A DNA stretch of 64,000 nucleotides, from positions 1 to 64,000 of the forward strand of contig JAKJJQ010000007.1 of assembly GCA_021713415.1 (NCBI GenBank), read 5' to 3'. The stretch's first letter is position 1. Every line of letters begins with the position of its first letter. A program made the translations under genes and the position numbers. Positions 27,443-36,255 of this stretch are shown here, in pieces. The notes beneath the pieces are model-generated. The model was not told the DNA's origin, ran no database searches, and was given only the letters and a program-made list of their open reading frames with translations. Source of the stretch: M0027 sp021713415 (GTDB taxonomy: Bacteria > Pseudomonadota > Gammaproteobacteria > Francisellales > Francisellaceae).

Positions 27443-29002
27443 ATGTTTTATTTATCTAATTTCTTTAATTGGTTGAATTTTCAACTGAGTTCAGAATTTG
27501 GCACCTTATTAGATATTTTAATTTGGTTACCAATTATCGGCGCTTTTGTTGTGATGATGCTATTTAATAGTGATAAACGGGCATTAATTGCACGTTGGGT
27601 TGCCCTTATTTTTGCAGTAGTTACTTTTTTATTTAGTTTATTATTGTATATGAATTTTAATGCTGAATCAGATAAGATGCAGTTTTTACAGAGTGTTAAC
27701 TGGATTCCACTTCTTAATGCTAAGTATGCATTAGGTGTTGATGGCATTAGTGTTTTATTTATTATCTTAACCTCTTTTACAACCGTAATTATTATTCTTG
27801 GTGCTTGGAAAACAATTAATGTTAAAGTAGCACAACATATGACCATTTTCTTAATGACCTGTGGGATTACCAACGGTGTATTTGCTGCTATGGATTCATT
27901 GTTATTTTATGTTTTCTGGGAAGCATCACTAATCCCTATGACGCTAGCAATTGGTATTTGGGGTGGCCAAAATCGTGTCTATGCAGCGATGAAATTTTTC
28001 TTGTATGCTTTTTTTGGCTCGGTTTTTATGCTAATCGCAATTTTATATCTGCATGCGCAGACTGATTCGTTTATGATTCAAGATTTTTATAATTTGAATT
28101 TGCCGGTGGAAGTACAATGGATGCTAACGCTTGCCTTTTGGATTGCATTTGCTGTTAAAGTGCCGATGTGGCCTGTACATACTTGGCTGCCAGATGCACA
28201 TACCGAAGCGCCAGCGGGTGGTTCGGTTGTTTTAGCCGCTTTAATGTTAAAGATGGGTGCTTATGGTTTTATTCGTTTTTCATTACCGATGTTTCCTGAA
28301 ATTCATATGACAATTGATGAGTTTTTAATTATTTTATCGTTGATTGCTATTGTATATGTCGGCATTGCTTCAATCGTTCAAAAAGATGCAAAACGTTTAA
28401 TTGCTTACTCTTCTATCTCTCATATGGGAATTGTCACCTTAGGTATTTTTTCAGTCTTTTTGATTTTTGTTAAAACAGGGCATAGTGATTCTGCACTATT
28501 AGGTGTCCAGGGTGCTGTCTTTCAAATGATCGCCCATGCATTTTCATCGGGTGGATTATTTATCGGTGTTAGCTTCTTATCAGCAAGAATGAAAACAAGA
28601 ATGATTGATGACTATCAAGGTGTCGCTTTTTCAATGCCAATATTTGCAGCGTTTTTTATGCTTTTCTGTATGGCAAATGTAGGTTTACCTGGTACCAGTG
28701 GTTTTGTCGGTGAGTTTTTAGTAATTTTAGGCGTCTTTAAAGCCTCACCTTTATTGGCATTAATCGCAGGGCTTACTTTGATATTAGCACCGGCGTATAC
28801 GCTTTGGATGTATAAGCGCGTTATTTTTGGTAAAGTTAGAAATCCTAAAATTGCTGCTATGAAAGATATTAGTGGCGTGGAAATTCTGGTTTTTGTTTTA
28901 TTAGCCATACCAACTATTTGGTTTGGTATTTATCCGGAGCCGATTCTGCATTTATCACAAGCAGCATCAAACGGATTCATTCAATATTTAAACATACATT
29001 AA
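27443..29002 (+). CDS. nuoM: NADH-quinone oxidoreductase subunit M
   Basis: 519 residues, the second antiporter-like subunit of the membrane arm. It shows LLFYVFWEASLIPMTLAIGIWGG with the conserved glutamate, the KVPMWPVHTWLPDAHTEAPAGGSVVLA block and SYSSISHMGIVTLG. About 14 transmembrane helices are apparent. The ribosome-binding site is GAGGAA. Confidence 0.97.
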   Translation: MFYLSNFFNWLNFQLSSEFGTLLDILIWLPIIGAFVVMMLFNSDKRALIARWVALIFAVVTFLFSLLLYMNFNAESDKMQFLQSVNWIPLLNAKYALGVDGISVLFIILTSFTTVIIILGAWKTINVKVAQHMTIFLMTCGITNGVFAAMDSLLFYVFWEASLIPMTLAIGIWGGQNRVYAAMKFFLYAFFGSVFMLIAILYLHAQTDSFMIQDFYNLNLPVEVQWMLTLAFWIAFAVKVPMWPVHTWLPDAHTEAPAGGSVVLAALMLKMGAYGFIRFSLPMFPEIHMTIDEFLIILSLIAIVYVGIASIVQKDAKRLIAYSSISHMGIVTLGIFSVFLIFVKTGHSDSALLGVQGAVFQMIAHAFSSGGLFIGVSFLSARMKTRMIDDYQGVAFSMPIFAAFFMLFCMANVGLPGTSGFVGEFLVILGVFKASPLLALIAGLTLILAPAYTLWMYKRVIFGKVRNPKIAAMKDISGVEILVFVLLAIPTIWFGIYPEPILHLSQAASNGFIQYLNIH

Positions 29003-29014
29003 AGGATCGTTGTG

Positions 29015-30469
29015 ATGGGCTTAGATTCACTACAAACCTGGGTAGCATTAATACCAGAGATTGTATTAGCTATAATGATATTAATCATATTACTTGCAGA
29101 TATATTTTTAGCTAAATTTTGCCGCCATATTGCCTATGGCTTATCGCAATTGACTCTAATTGCAGTATTTATCGTTAGTTGGATTTTTATTCAAGATGAT
29201 CTAAGTGGCACATTTTTAAATGGCCAATTACATGTTAGCTCATTAACCTTATTATTATCTATGGTTGTTTATATTTGTAATTTTCTTGTCTTTGTCTATT
29301 CAAGAAAATATATAGAAGACCATGATATGATGAAGCTTGAATATTATCTTTTAAGCTTATTATCAACACTTGGTGCTGTTGTTTTAATTAAGTCAATGAG
29401 TTTAATTACAGTTTTTATTGGCCTTGAATTATTATCTTTACCATTATATGCAATGATTGGAATGCGCCGTGGTTATGCCCAAGGTGGTGAGGCTTCAATT
29501 AAATACTTTGTTACAGGTGCTGTTGCTACAGCAGTATTACTCTACGGTATGTCATTTGTTTATGGATTAACAGGCAGCTTAGATATTCAAACCATCGCAT
29601 TGAAATTAGCACAAGCTTCGAGTCAATATCAGTTAATTATTCTATTTTCAATGGTATTTTTTATTCTTGCTTTTGCTTTTAAATTAGGTGCAGCGCCTTT
29701 TCATATGTGGCTACCTGATGTCTATGATGGTTCACCAAATGCAGTAACAGCTTATCTTGCTTCGGTACCGAAAGTTGCAGGTTATGCCATGCTTGTGATT
29801 CTGATGCATGATTTGATGAGAAGCTTTAGTCAGTATTGGTCTGAAATTTTAATGATAATGGGTATTTTATCGATTGTTATTGGTAATACAGCGGCTTTGG
29901 TTCAGAAGAATTTAAAACGCATGATTGGTTATTCGACCATTGCTCATGTTGGTTTTGTCTTTTTAGCTTTATCAGTTGATACAGATGGTAGTATGAGTTT
30001 AGGCTCAGCATTGTATTATATGATTGTTTATGTCATAAACGCAGTTGCTGTTTTTGGTATTATCATGATCTTATCAAAATCAGGTTTTGAAGCAGAAAAT
30101 TTAAATGATTTTGCAGGTTTAAACCAACGAAATTCTTGGCTTGCATTTTTAATGTTAATTCTATTTTTGTCCTTAGCTGGTATTCCACCATTGGCAGGTT
30201 TTACCATTAAACTATTAGTGATTAATACGCTAGTACATTCAGGTGCTTACTACTTAGCAGTATTTGCTTTGATTATGTCAGTAGTCGGTGCATTTTACTA
30301 TTTACGTGTTATTCGTGTGGTTTACTTTGAAAAGCCAACCTTAACCGATGCGGTGCCTGTGCGCTTGGATGCACAAATAGCTGTATCGATTAATTGTGTT
30401 GCAATTTTATTTTTTGGTATTGCACCTTATTATACTATGAACTTAATTCGTTTGATTTATCAATATTAA
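29015..30469 (+). CDS. nuoN: NADH-quinone oxidoreductase subunit N
   Basis: 484 residues, the third antiporter-like subunit and last gene of the complex I operon. ATG 29015 is 8 bases after AAAGGA; GTG 29012 directly before it is an equal alternative. Canonical features: VFIGLELLSLPLYAMIG, FKLGAAPFHMWLPDVYDGSP with the lysine, and STIAHVGF. The polysaccharide locus starts 25 bases after its stop without a visible terminator. Confidence 0.96.
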   Translation: MGLDSLQTWVALIPEIVLAIMILIILLADIFLAKFCRHIAYGLSQLTLIAVFIVSWIFIQDDLSGTFLNGQLHVSSLTLLLSMVVYICNFLVFVYSRKYIEDHDMMKLEYYLLSLLSTLGAVVLIKSMSLITVFIGLELLSLPLYAMIGMRRGYAQGGEASIKYFVTGAVATAVLLYGMSFVYGLTGSLDIQTIALKLAQASSQYQLIILFSMVFFILAFAFKLGAAPFHMWLPDVYDGSPNAVTAYLASVPKVAGYAMLVILMHDLMRSFSQYWSEILMIMGILSIVIGNTAALVQKNLKRMIGYSTIAHVGFVFLALSVDTDGSMSLGSALYYMIVYVINAVAVFGIIMILSKSGFEAENLNDFAGLNQRNSWLAFLMLILFLSLAGIPPLAGFTIKLLVINTLVHSGAYYLAVFALIMSVVGAFYYLRVIRVVYFEKPTLTDAVPVRLDAQIAVSINCVAILFFGIAPYYTMNLIRLIYQY

Positions 30470-30494
30470 TTAAATTCATGGTGTAAGGGTTTAG

Positions 30495-31706
30495 ATGAAT
30501 AAGTCTTCAGTTTTAATTTTTATTTTAGAATTGGCCATTTTTATTGGCTTTATGTTGGTTTATCAGACCCACTTTGGACTTAGCCAAGAAAGTCGAGTAT
30601 TCTTGATCGCAATTTTCTCATTTAGTTGGTTATTTCGTTATCAACGTTCTGTGATGTTACTTGAGTATTATACTCATGTCATTATGGTGCTTGTACTTTT
30701 TGTCGTGATTATTGTTTTAGTAACACTAACGCTTGATCGTAGTAGTCATGTATTTATCGTAGGTATAACTACAATTATTAGTTGGTTTTTTGTCGTTTGT
30801 ATTGCAAGGTTTGCGATTATTTATGCGTTTGGCCACCCTTATAAAATTATTATTCACCCCGATATATTAGATGAAGTTGCTTTAAGTTATAAAATAAAGT
30901 TAATTACAAAAGCAAAAGTAACTGAAAATGACTTAAAGGAAGCACAAGCGATTATTATTGATAAAAAATATCCTTATCAAAAAGACTGGGAGCAGTTAAT
31001 TCTACATGCCAGCCAACATGATATTCCTGTTTTAACGGTGGGTACTTATGAAGAATTAATAGAACAACGCTTATCATTAGATCAATTAAATGAAAACTGG
31101 ATGTATGCAGGGTTTAGTATTCCACTATGGTATCGATGGTTTAAAGGGGTGATAGAATTTCTATTTGCACTTGTGTTATTGCCATTATTATTGTTAATTT
31201 TTATTGTTGTTGCTGTCATTATTTTAATTACCATGGGGCGGCCTATTTTATACACTCAGTACCGTATGGGCTTAAATAATAGACCATTTAAAGTTTATAA
31301 ATTTCGTTCGATGATTCAAAATGCTGATAAAGAAGGTGAGACAGAAGATTCAGATCAAAGAATTACAACCTTTGGTCAGCTAATACGTAAATTTCGTATC
31401 GATGAATTACCACAATTTATCAATATTTTAAAAGGTGATATGAGTTTAATTGGACCAAGACCTGAATGGATAGAAACAGCTCAACAATTTGAAAAAGACA
31501 TTCCTTTATATCGATTACGCCATATAATAAAACCAGGTATCACTGGCTGGGCACAAGTCACCCAAGGTCATGCAATTGGTGCTGAAGGTAATTTTAAAAA
31601 GCTGCAATATGATTTATATTATGTCAAACACTATTCATTGATTATGGATTTACGTATTGTATTAAAAACAATATATATCATTATCACTGGCTTTGGGGCG
31701 AAATAA
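30495..31706 (+). CDS. Undecaprenyl-phosphate sugar phosphotransferase (initiating transferase, WbaP/WcaJ-like)
   Basis: 403 residues. It transfers a sugar-1-phosphate from an NDP-sugar to undecaprenyl phosphate to start a repeat unit at the inner membrane. The N-terminal part has four hydrophobic helices (about 8-25, 33-50, 57-82, 90-112), then a Rossmann-like region (about 118-205). A re-entrant or membrane helix follows (about 218-248). The catalytic bacterial sugar transferase domain comes last, with GRPILYTQYRMG, KFRSM, DELPQ (303-307) and GPRPEW (from 320). The sugar used cannot be read from sequence. It is the first gene of the glycan locus, with UAAGGG as ribosome-binding site. Confidence 0.92.
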   Translation: MNKSSVLIFILELAIFIGFMLVYQTHFGLSQESRVFLIAIFSFSWLFRYQRSVMLLEYYTHVIMVLVLFVVIIVLVTLTLDRSSHVFIVGITTIISWFFVVCIARFAIIYAFGHPYKIIIHPDILDEVALSYKIKLITKAKVTENDLKEAQAIIIDKKYPYQKDWEQLILHASQHDIPVLTVGTYEELIEQRLSLDQLNENWMYAGFSIPLWYRWFKGVIEFLFALVLLPLLLLIFIVVAVIILITMGRPILYTQYRMGLNNRPFKVYKFRSMIQNADKEGETEDSDQRITTFGQLIRKFRIDELPQFINILKGDMSLIGPRPEWIETAQQFEKDIPLYRLRHIIKPGITGWAQVTQGHAIGAEGNFKKLQYDLYYVKHYSLIMDLRIVLKTIYIIITGFGAK

Positions 31707-31741
31707 TTAGATAGTAAGAATATATAAAGGGTTATACAAAG

Positions 31742-32518
31742 ATGAAAGCAGTAATTTTAGCAGGTGGCTTAGGTACACGGCTAAGTGAAGAAACAGCACT
31801 AAAACCAAAACCTATGGTTCAAATTGGAGGTATGCCAATTTTATGGCATATCATGAAAATTTATTCTCACTATGGAATTAATGAGTTTATCATATGCTTG
31901 GGGTATAAAGGCTATGTGATAAAGGAATACTTTGCTAATTATTTTCTGCATATGTCAGATGTGACATTTTGTATGCAAAGTAATGAAATGAAAGTACACA
32001 GTAAAAATGCAGAGCCCTGGCAAGTGACATTAGTCGATACAGGCCATAATAGCATGACTGGTGGACGCTTAAAGCGAGTACGAGACTATCTTGAAAATGA
32101 AGATTGCTTTTGTTTTACCTATGGCGATGGTGTTGCTGATATTGATTTAAAAGCATTAATAGAGACTCATAAACAAGAAAATCGTCTATCAACGGTTACA
32201 GCTGTGCAGCCAGCAGGACGTTTTGGTGCTTTAGACTTTAGCGCAAATCAGGTATTAAATTTTAAAGAAAAACCTAGGGGCGATGGTTCTTGGATTAATG
32301 GTGGTTTTTTTATTCTATCGCCGAAGGTGATTGATTATATTGATGGTGATGAAACTATCTGGGAGCAAGAACCCATGCAAAAATTAGCACAATCAGGCCA
32401 GATGAGCTGTTATTTTCATGAGGGTTTTTGGCAGCCAATGGATACTTTACGTGAAAAGCATTTATTAGAGAAGTTATGGCAGTCAGGTCAAGCGCCGTGG
32501 AAGCTGTGGCATGAATAA
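31742..32518 (+). CDS. rfbF: Glucose-1-phosphate cytidylyltransferase
   Basis: 258 residues, the standard RfbF/DdhA length. Makes CDP-glucose from CTP and glucose-1-phosphate, the entry to CDP-dideoxyhexoses. The nucleotidyltransferase loop AGGLGTRLSEETALKPKPM and the typical WHIMKIYSHYGINEFIICLGYKG are intact, as are FTYGDGVADID, the FKEKPRGDGSWINGGFFIL substrate block and YFHEGFWQPMDTLRE. It overlaps rfbG by 8 bases. Confidence 0.95.
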   Translation: MKAVILAGGLGTRLSEETALKPKPMVQIGGMPILWHIMKIYSHYGINEFIICLGYKGYVIKEYFANYFLHMSDVTFCMQSNEMKVHSKNAEPWQVTLVDTGHNSMTGGRLKRVRDYLENEDCFCFTYGDGVADIDLKALIETHKQENRLSTVTAVQPAGRFGALDFSANQVLNFKEKPRGDGSWINGGFFILSPKVIDYIDGDETIWEQEPMQKLAQSGQMSCYFHEGFWQPMDTLREKHLLEKLWQSGQAPWKLWHE

Positions 32519-33581
32519 GCTATTCTGGAAAGATAAAAAAGTACTTGTTACTGGGCATACTGGTTTTAAAGGTGTTTGGCTATCCTTATGGTTAAAGGAG
32601 CTTGGGGCTAATGTCTATGGTTATGCACTAAAACCCAATACAACACCCTCTATGTTTGAACTTTTTAATATGTCATCTAAGATAGACCATCATATTGGAG
32701 ACGTTTGTGATTTTGCGGCTTTTAAAGCGCGTATTAGTCAAGTACAACCAGAGATTATCATTCATATGGCAGCTCAGCCACTTGTTAGATATTCCTATCA
32801 ACACCCAATAGAAACCTATCAGACTAATGTTATGGGTACGGTTCATTTGTTTGAAGCAGTTCGTGGCTGTCCATCGGTTAAAGTGGTTGTTAATGTTACG
32901 ACAGATAAATGCTATGAGAATAAAGAATGGCAGTGGGGGTATCGAGAAAATGAGCCACTAGGGGGATATGACCCTTATAGTAATAGTAAGGCTTGCTCTG
33001 AATTGGTAACTTCAGCTTATCGAAGCTCATTTTTTAATCCACAAGAAATTGATTTACATAACAAAGCGATTGCTAGTGTTAGAGCTGGTAATGTGATTGG
33101 AGGTGGAGACTGGGCAGAAGATCGCCTAATTCCAGATATAATCCAATCATTTATCCAAGATAAACCAGTGATTATTAGAAATCCAAAAGCAGTTAGACCT
33201 TGGCAGCATGTACTTGAACCTTTATCAGGCTATTTGTTGTTAGCTGAAAAATTATGGCATAAACCAGTTGAGTATGCATCCAGTTGGAATTTTGGACCTT
33301 GTGATGATGATGTAAAGCCTGTTGAGTATCTCGTTGATTATTTAGCAACTCACTGGAATAAACCTTGTCAATGGCATATCGATGAATCTGCTCAGCCACA
33401 TGAAGCAAATTATTTGAAGTTAGATATTTCAAAGGCAAGAGCATATTTAAATTGGCAGCCTCGATGGACAATTAATAAAGCGTTAGATCAGATTATAAAG
33501 TGGTATTTGGCTTATACTTGCGATGATGACATACTTGCGTTAACATTGGCTCAAATCAACAGTTTTGAAACAAAAAATTAG
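32511..33581 (+). CDS. rfbG: CDP-glucose 4,6-dehydratase
   Basis: 356 residues, an extended SDR enzyme that forms CDP-4-dehydro-6-deoxyglucose. NAD-binding GHTGFKGVWLSLWL near the N-terminus, VNVTTDKCYENKEW with the catalytic Thr-Asp-Lys set, and the YSNSK catalytic Tyr/Lys pair are clear. RPWQHVLEPLSGYL is diagnostic for the family. Its start lies in the end of rfbF (ATG within CATGAATAA), showing tight coupling. Confidence 0.95.
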   Translation: MNKLFWKDKKVLVTGHTGFKGVWLSLWLKELGANVYGYALKPNTTPSMFELFNMSSKIDHHIGDVCDFAAFKARISQVQPEIIIHMAAQPLVRYSYQHPIETYQTNVMGTVHLFEAVRGCPSVKVVVNVTTDKCYENKEWQWGYRENEPLGGYDPYSNSKACSELVTSAYRSSFFNPQEIDLHNKAIASVRAGNVIGGGDWAEDRLIPDIIQSFIQDKPVIIRNPKAVRPWQHVLEPLSGYLLLAEKLWHKPVEYASSWNFGPCDDDVKPVEYLVDYLATHWNKPCQWHIDESAQPHEANYLKLDISKARAYLNWQPRWTINKALDQIIKWYLAYTCDDDILALTLAQINSFETKN

Positions 33582-33617
33582 GCTTAAAGTAGAATGGATA
33601 AGGTTTTGGAGAAGAAA

Positions 33618-34808
33618 ATGCATGTACCCTATGGCGGTACGGTACATGGGCAAGATGAAATTGATGCAGTTGTTCACTGCTTAAAAACATCAACACAAAT
33701 GGGCAAACACGTCCGTCAGATGGAAGAGAAAGTTGCAAACTTATATGCTAAAAATTATGGTATTATGGTGAACTCAGGCTCTTCAGCAAATTATCTGGCA
33801 ATTGAGTTACTTAACTTACCAGAGGGCTCTGAAGTTATTACCCCTGCTTTAACTTTTTCAACAACAGTAGCGCCTTTAATTAAGAGTGGCTTAATTCCTG
33901 TTTTTATCGATGTGAAACCTGGAACTTATAATATTGATGTTGATCAGGTAGAATCAATGATTAAATCGAACACAAAAGCAATGATGATACCGAATCTTTT
34001 GGGTAATTTGCCAGACTGGAGAAAACTACGCCAGTTAGCGGATAAGTACGATTTAATCACAGTTGAAGATTCTTGTGATACATTAGGGGCTGAAATTGAT
34101 GGTAAATCATCTGGGCGTTTTGTTGATATTAGTACAACAAGCTTTTATGGCTCGCATGTGATTAATTGTGCGGGGAATGGTGGCATGCTATGTGTTAATG
34201 ATAAAGAGCTAAACGCTCGAGCAAAACTATTACGCAGCTGGGGTAGAAGCTCATCATTATTTGTTGAATCTGAAGCTATTGAGAATCGCTTTAATGTTGA
34301 TATTGAAGGCATTCGCTATGATGCTAAATTTGTTTTTGAAGCATTGGGTTATAATTTAGAGCCATCTGAGATGGGAGCCGCCTTTGGCCTTGTCCAATTA
34401 GCTAAGTTACAACAAAATATTGATGCACGTATCAAATGGTTTAATCAGCAATATGAGTTTTTTAAAGCATATCAGGATTGGTTTATATTACCAGAGACGC
34501 TAGAAAATGCTCGAACAGGTTGGCTTGCTTTTCCACTAACAGTGAAACAAAATGCGCCATTTACACGTACAGAAATGCAGATTTACTTAGAAAAAGAAAA
34601 TATCCAAACACGTACAGTATTTACAGGAAATATTCTACGTCAGCCTGGTTTTAAATCAATCCCACATAGGGCAAATGAAATTGGTTATACCAATGCAGAT
34701 GATGTCATGCGCGGTGGTATTTTGTTGGCTTGTCATCATGGTTTGACGCAAACTATGATTGATTATGTTCATGAGCATGTGACTAAATTTTTATCACAGT
34801 ATCAATAG
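33618..34808 (+). CDS. ColD/DdhC-like PLP/PMP-dependent 3-dehydratase
   Basis: 396 residues from ATG 33618, which has GGAG 6 bases upstream; ATG 33594 is an alternative with no good site. It belongs to the DegT/StrS aminotransferase fold. Where aminotransferases keep the PLP lysine, this protein has histidine in SFYGSHVI (residue 180 from this start), the hallmark of sugar 3-dehydratases such as ColD and E1/DdhC. The segment where E1/DdhC has its C-x-C-x7-C iron-sulfur ligands reads SWGRSSSLFVE, with no cysteine. The layout (NLLGN, EDSCD, GYNLEPSEMGAA, TVFTGNIL) is closest to ColD as remembered. With rfbF/rfbG upstream, the substrate is probably CDP-4-dehydro-6-deoxyglucose. Confidence 0.8.
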   Translation: MHVPYGGTVHGQDEIDAVVHCLKTSTQMGKHVRQMEEKVANLYAKNYGIMVNSGSSANYLAIELLNLPEGSEVITPALTFSTTVAPLIKSGLIPVFIDVKPGTYNIDVDQVESMIKSNTKAMMIPNLLGNLPDWRKLRQLADKYDLITVEDSCDTLGAEIDGKSSGRFVDISTTSFYGSHVINCAGNGGMLCVNDKELNARAKLLRSWGRSSSLFVESEAIENRFNVDIEGIRYDAKFVFEALGYNLEPSEMGAAFGLVQLAKLQQNIDARIKWFNQQYEFFKAYQDWFILPETLENARTGWLAFPLTVKQNAPFTRTEMQIYLEKENIQTRTVFTGNILRQPGFKSIPHRANEIGYTNADDVMRGGILLACHHGLTQTMIDYVHEHVTKFLSQYQ

Positions 34809-34819
34809 AGTTAAGCATA

Positions 34820-35368
34820 ATGCAATTTAAAGAATTAGCTATTCCAGGTGTTTATGAAATTTTACCAAAGATCATCAAAGATGATCGAGGTGCTTTTATT
34901 AAAACGTTTCATGAAGGACTATTTCATCAGCATGGCTTATTAGAAACAGAGTTTAAAGAAGAATACTATTCTGTTTCTAAAGAAGCGACGCTACGTGGCC
35001 TTCATTTTCAGCTACCACCTGATGAGCATGTTAAAGTAGTCTATTGTATAGCAGGTAAAGTTCAGGATGTTTTGTTGGATCTAAGAAAAGGCTCTCCGAG
35101 TTATTTAAATGCAATGACACTGGAGTTATCAAGTAACCGATCCAATGTACTGTATATTCCTAAAGGTATTGCGCACGGGTTTCTAACACTTTCAGATCAG
35201 GCGATTATGGTTTATAAGACATCAACGGTTTATACACCAGAAAGTGATTATGGGGTTAACTGGCGAAGCTGTGAAACGATTTGGCAAATTACAAAGCCGC
35301 TGATTCTATCACAGCGTGATCAACTTCATCCGCTAGTTGCTGATTTTGAGTCTCCTTTTGTATTTTAA
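34820..35368 (+). CDS. RmlC-like sugar 3,5- or 5-epimerase
   Basis: 182 residues of the dTDP-4-dehydrorhamnose 3,5-epimerase cupin family. The catalytic His is in TLRGLHFQ, followed by KVVYCIAGKVQDVLLDLRKGS, YIPKGIAHGFLTL and the Tyr/Asp region VYKTSTVYTPESDYGVNW. Because the neighbours make a CDP-dideoxyhexose, it is more likely to act on a CDP-4-keto-3,6-dideoxy sugar (compare the ascarylose-pathway epimerase) than on dTDP-rhamnose; no rmlA, rmlB or rmlD is visible in the window. Confidence 0.85.
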   Translation: MQFKELAIPGVYEILPKIIKDDRGAFIKTFHEGLFHQHGLLETEFKEEYYSVSKEATLRGLHFQLPPDEHVKVVYCIAGKVQDVLLDLRKGSPSYLNAMTLELSSNRSNVLYIPKGIAHGFLTLSDQAIMVYKTSTVYTPESDYGVNWRSCETIWQITKPLILSQRDQLHPLVADFESPFVF

Positions 35369-35379
35369 TTGAGATAGAT

Positions 35380-36255
35380 ATGGCGAATTATTTAGTCACA
35401 GGTGCCACAGGGTATATTGGTTCGAAACTAACAAAGAAGTTAGTTGATGATGGTCATCGGGTTGTTTGTATTATTCGCGGTCACTCTGACCTTAGATTAT
35501 TGAAGTCAGTTTCTGATCGTATCGATCTGATTGTTTGGGATGGCTCAGTTGATTCGTTAGCAGAGGGTATTAAAGATTTTAAAATTGATTTAGTTTTTCA
35601 CTTAGCTTCATGTTTTATTGCTGAGCATAAAAGTCATCAAGTAACTGATTTAATCGAGTCGAATATATTATTTGGTACGCATTTGTTAGAAGCAATGCTA
35701 ATCAATGGTATAAAATGCATTATTAACACGGGAACCAGTTGGCAACATTATAATAATGCTGACTATGATCCAGTATGCTTGTATGCAGCAACAAAAGAAG
35801 CATTTGAACAGTTGATTACCTATTATATCAATGCACATCAGTTTAAATGTATTACATTGAAATTATTTGATACCTATGGTCCAGATGATCCAAGAAAAAA
35901 GTTATTACACTTGTTGAAAAATATTGCTCAAACGAATGAACCCTTAGCTATGTCAGCGGGCTTACAGCAAATTAATCTAGTTCATATAGATGATGTAATT
36001 AATGCATTTTTAATAGCAGCTTTAAGGGTCTTAAATCATCAGCAATTCAAGCCTTATGAATTTTTTGCTGTTGCTTCTGGAGATGTTTTAACCTTAAAAG
36101 AAGTTGTTAAACGTTTTGAGTTATCACAGGGTGTAAAGTTGTCAATTAAGTGGGGGGAAAGACCTTATCGTGCTAGAGAGACAATGAGGTTATGGCAAGA
36201 CTATAAAACATTGCCCAACTGGCAATTAAACTATACTTTTCCAGAAGGTATTTAA
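35380..36255 (+). CDS. NAD(P)-dependent SDR reductase for a CDP-deoxyhexose (AscF/RfbJ-like)
   Basis: 291 residues, an extended SDR with the N-terminal TGATGYIGS dinucleotide loop and the catalytic YxxxK at Y135/K139 (LYAATKEAFE), preceded by a Ser/Thr-rich NTGTSW strand. It sits last in the five-gene CDP-sugar set, where the final 4-keto reduction would be done (CDP-abequose, paratose or ascarylose synthase type). Which stereoisomer it makes cannot be read from sequence. It overlaps the next gene by one base. Confidence 0.78.
   Translation: MANYLVTGATGYIGSKLTKKLVDDGHRVVCIIRGHSDLRLLKSVSDRIDLIVWDGSVDSLAEGIKDFKIDLVFHLASCFIAEHKSHQVTDLIESNILFGTHLLEAMLINGIKCIINTGTSWQHYNNADYDPVCLYAATKEAFEQLITYYINAHQFKCITLKLFDTYGPDDPRKKLLHLLKNIAQTNEPLAMSAGLQQINLVHIDDVINAFLIAALRVLNHQQFKPYEFFAVASGDVLTLKEVVKRFELSQGVKLSIKWGERPYRARETMRLWQDYKTLPNWQLNYTFPEGI

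Noticed and set aside
30470..30494. A JUMPstart/ops element in front of the polysaccharide locus
   Set aside because: I looked for GGCGGTAG-like sequences in this spacer and in the gaps at 41248-41506 and 46725-46891 and saw none.
34820..35368. dTDP-rhamnose pathway (rfbC)
   Set aside because: No rmlA, rmlB or rmlD is present in the window; the gene sits within a CDP-sugar set.
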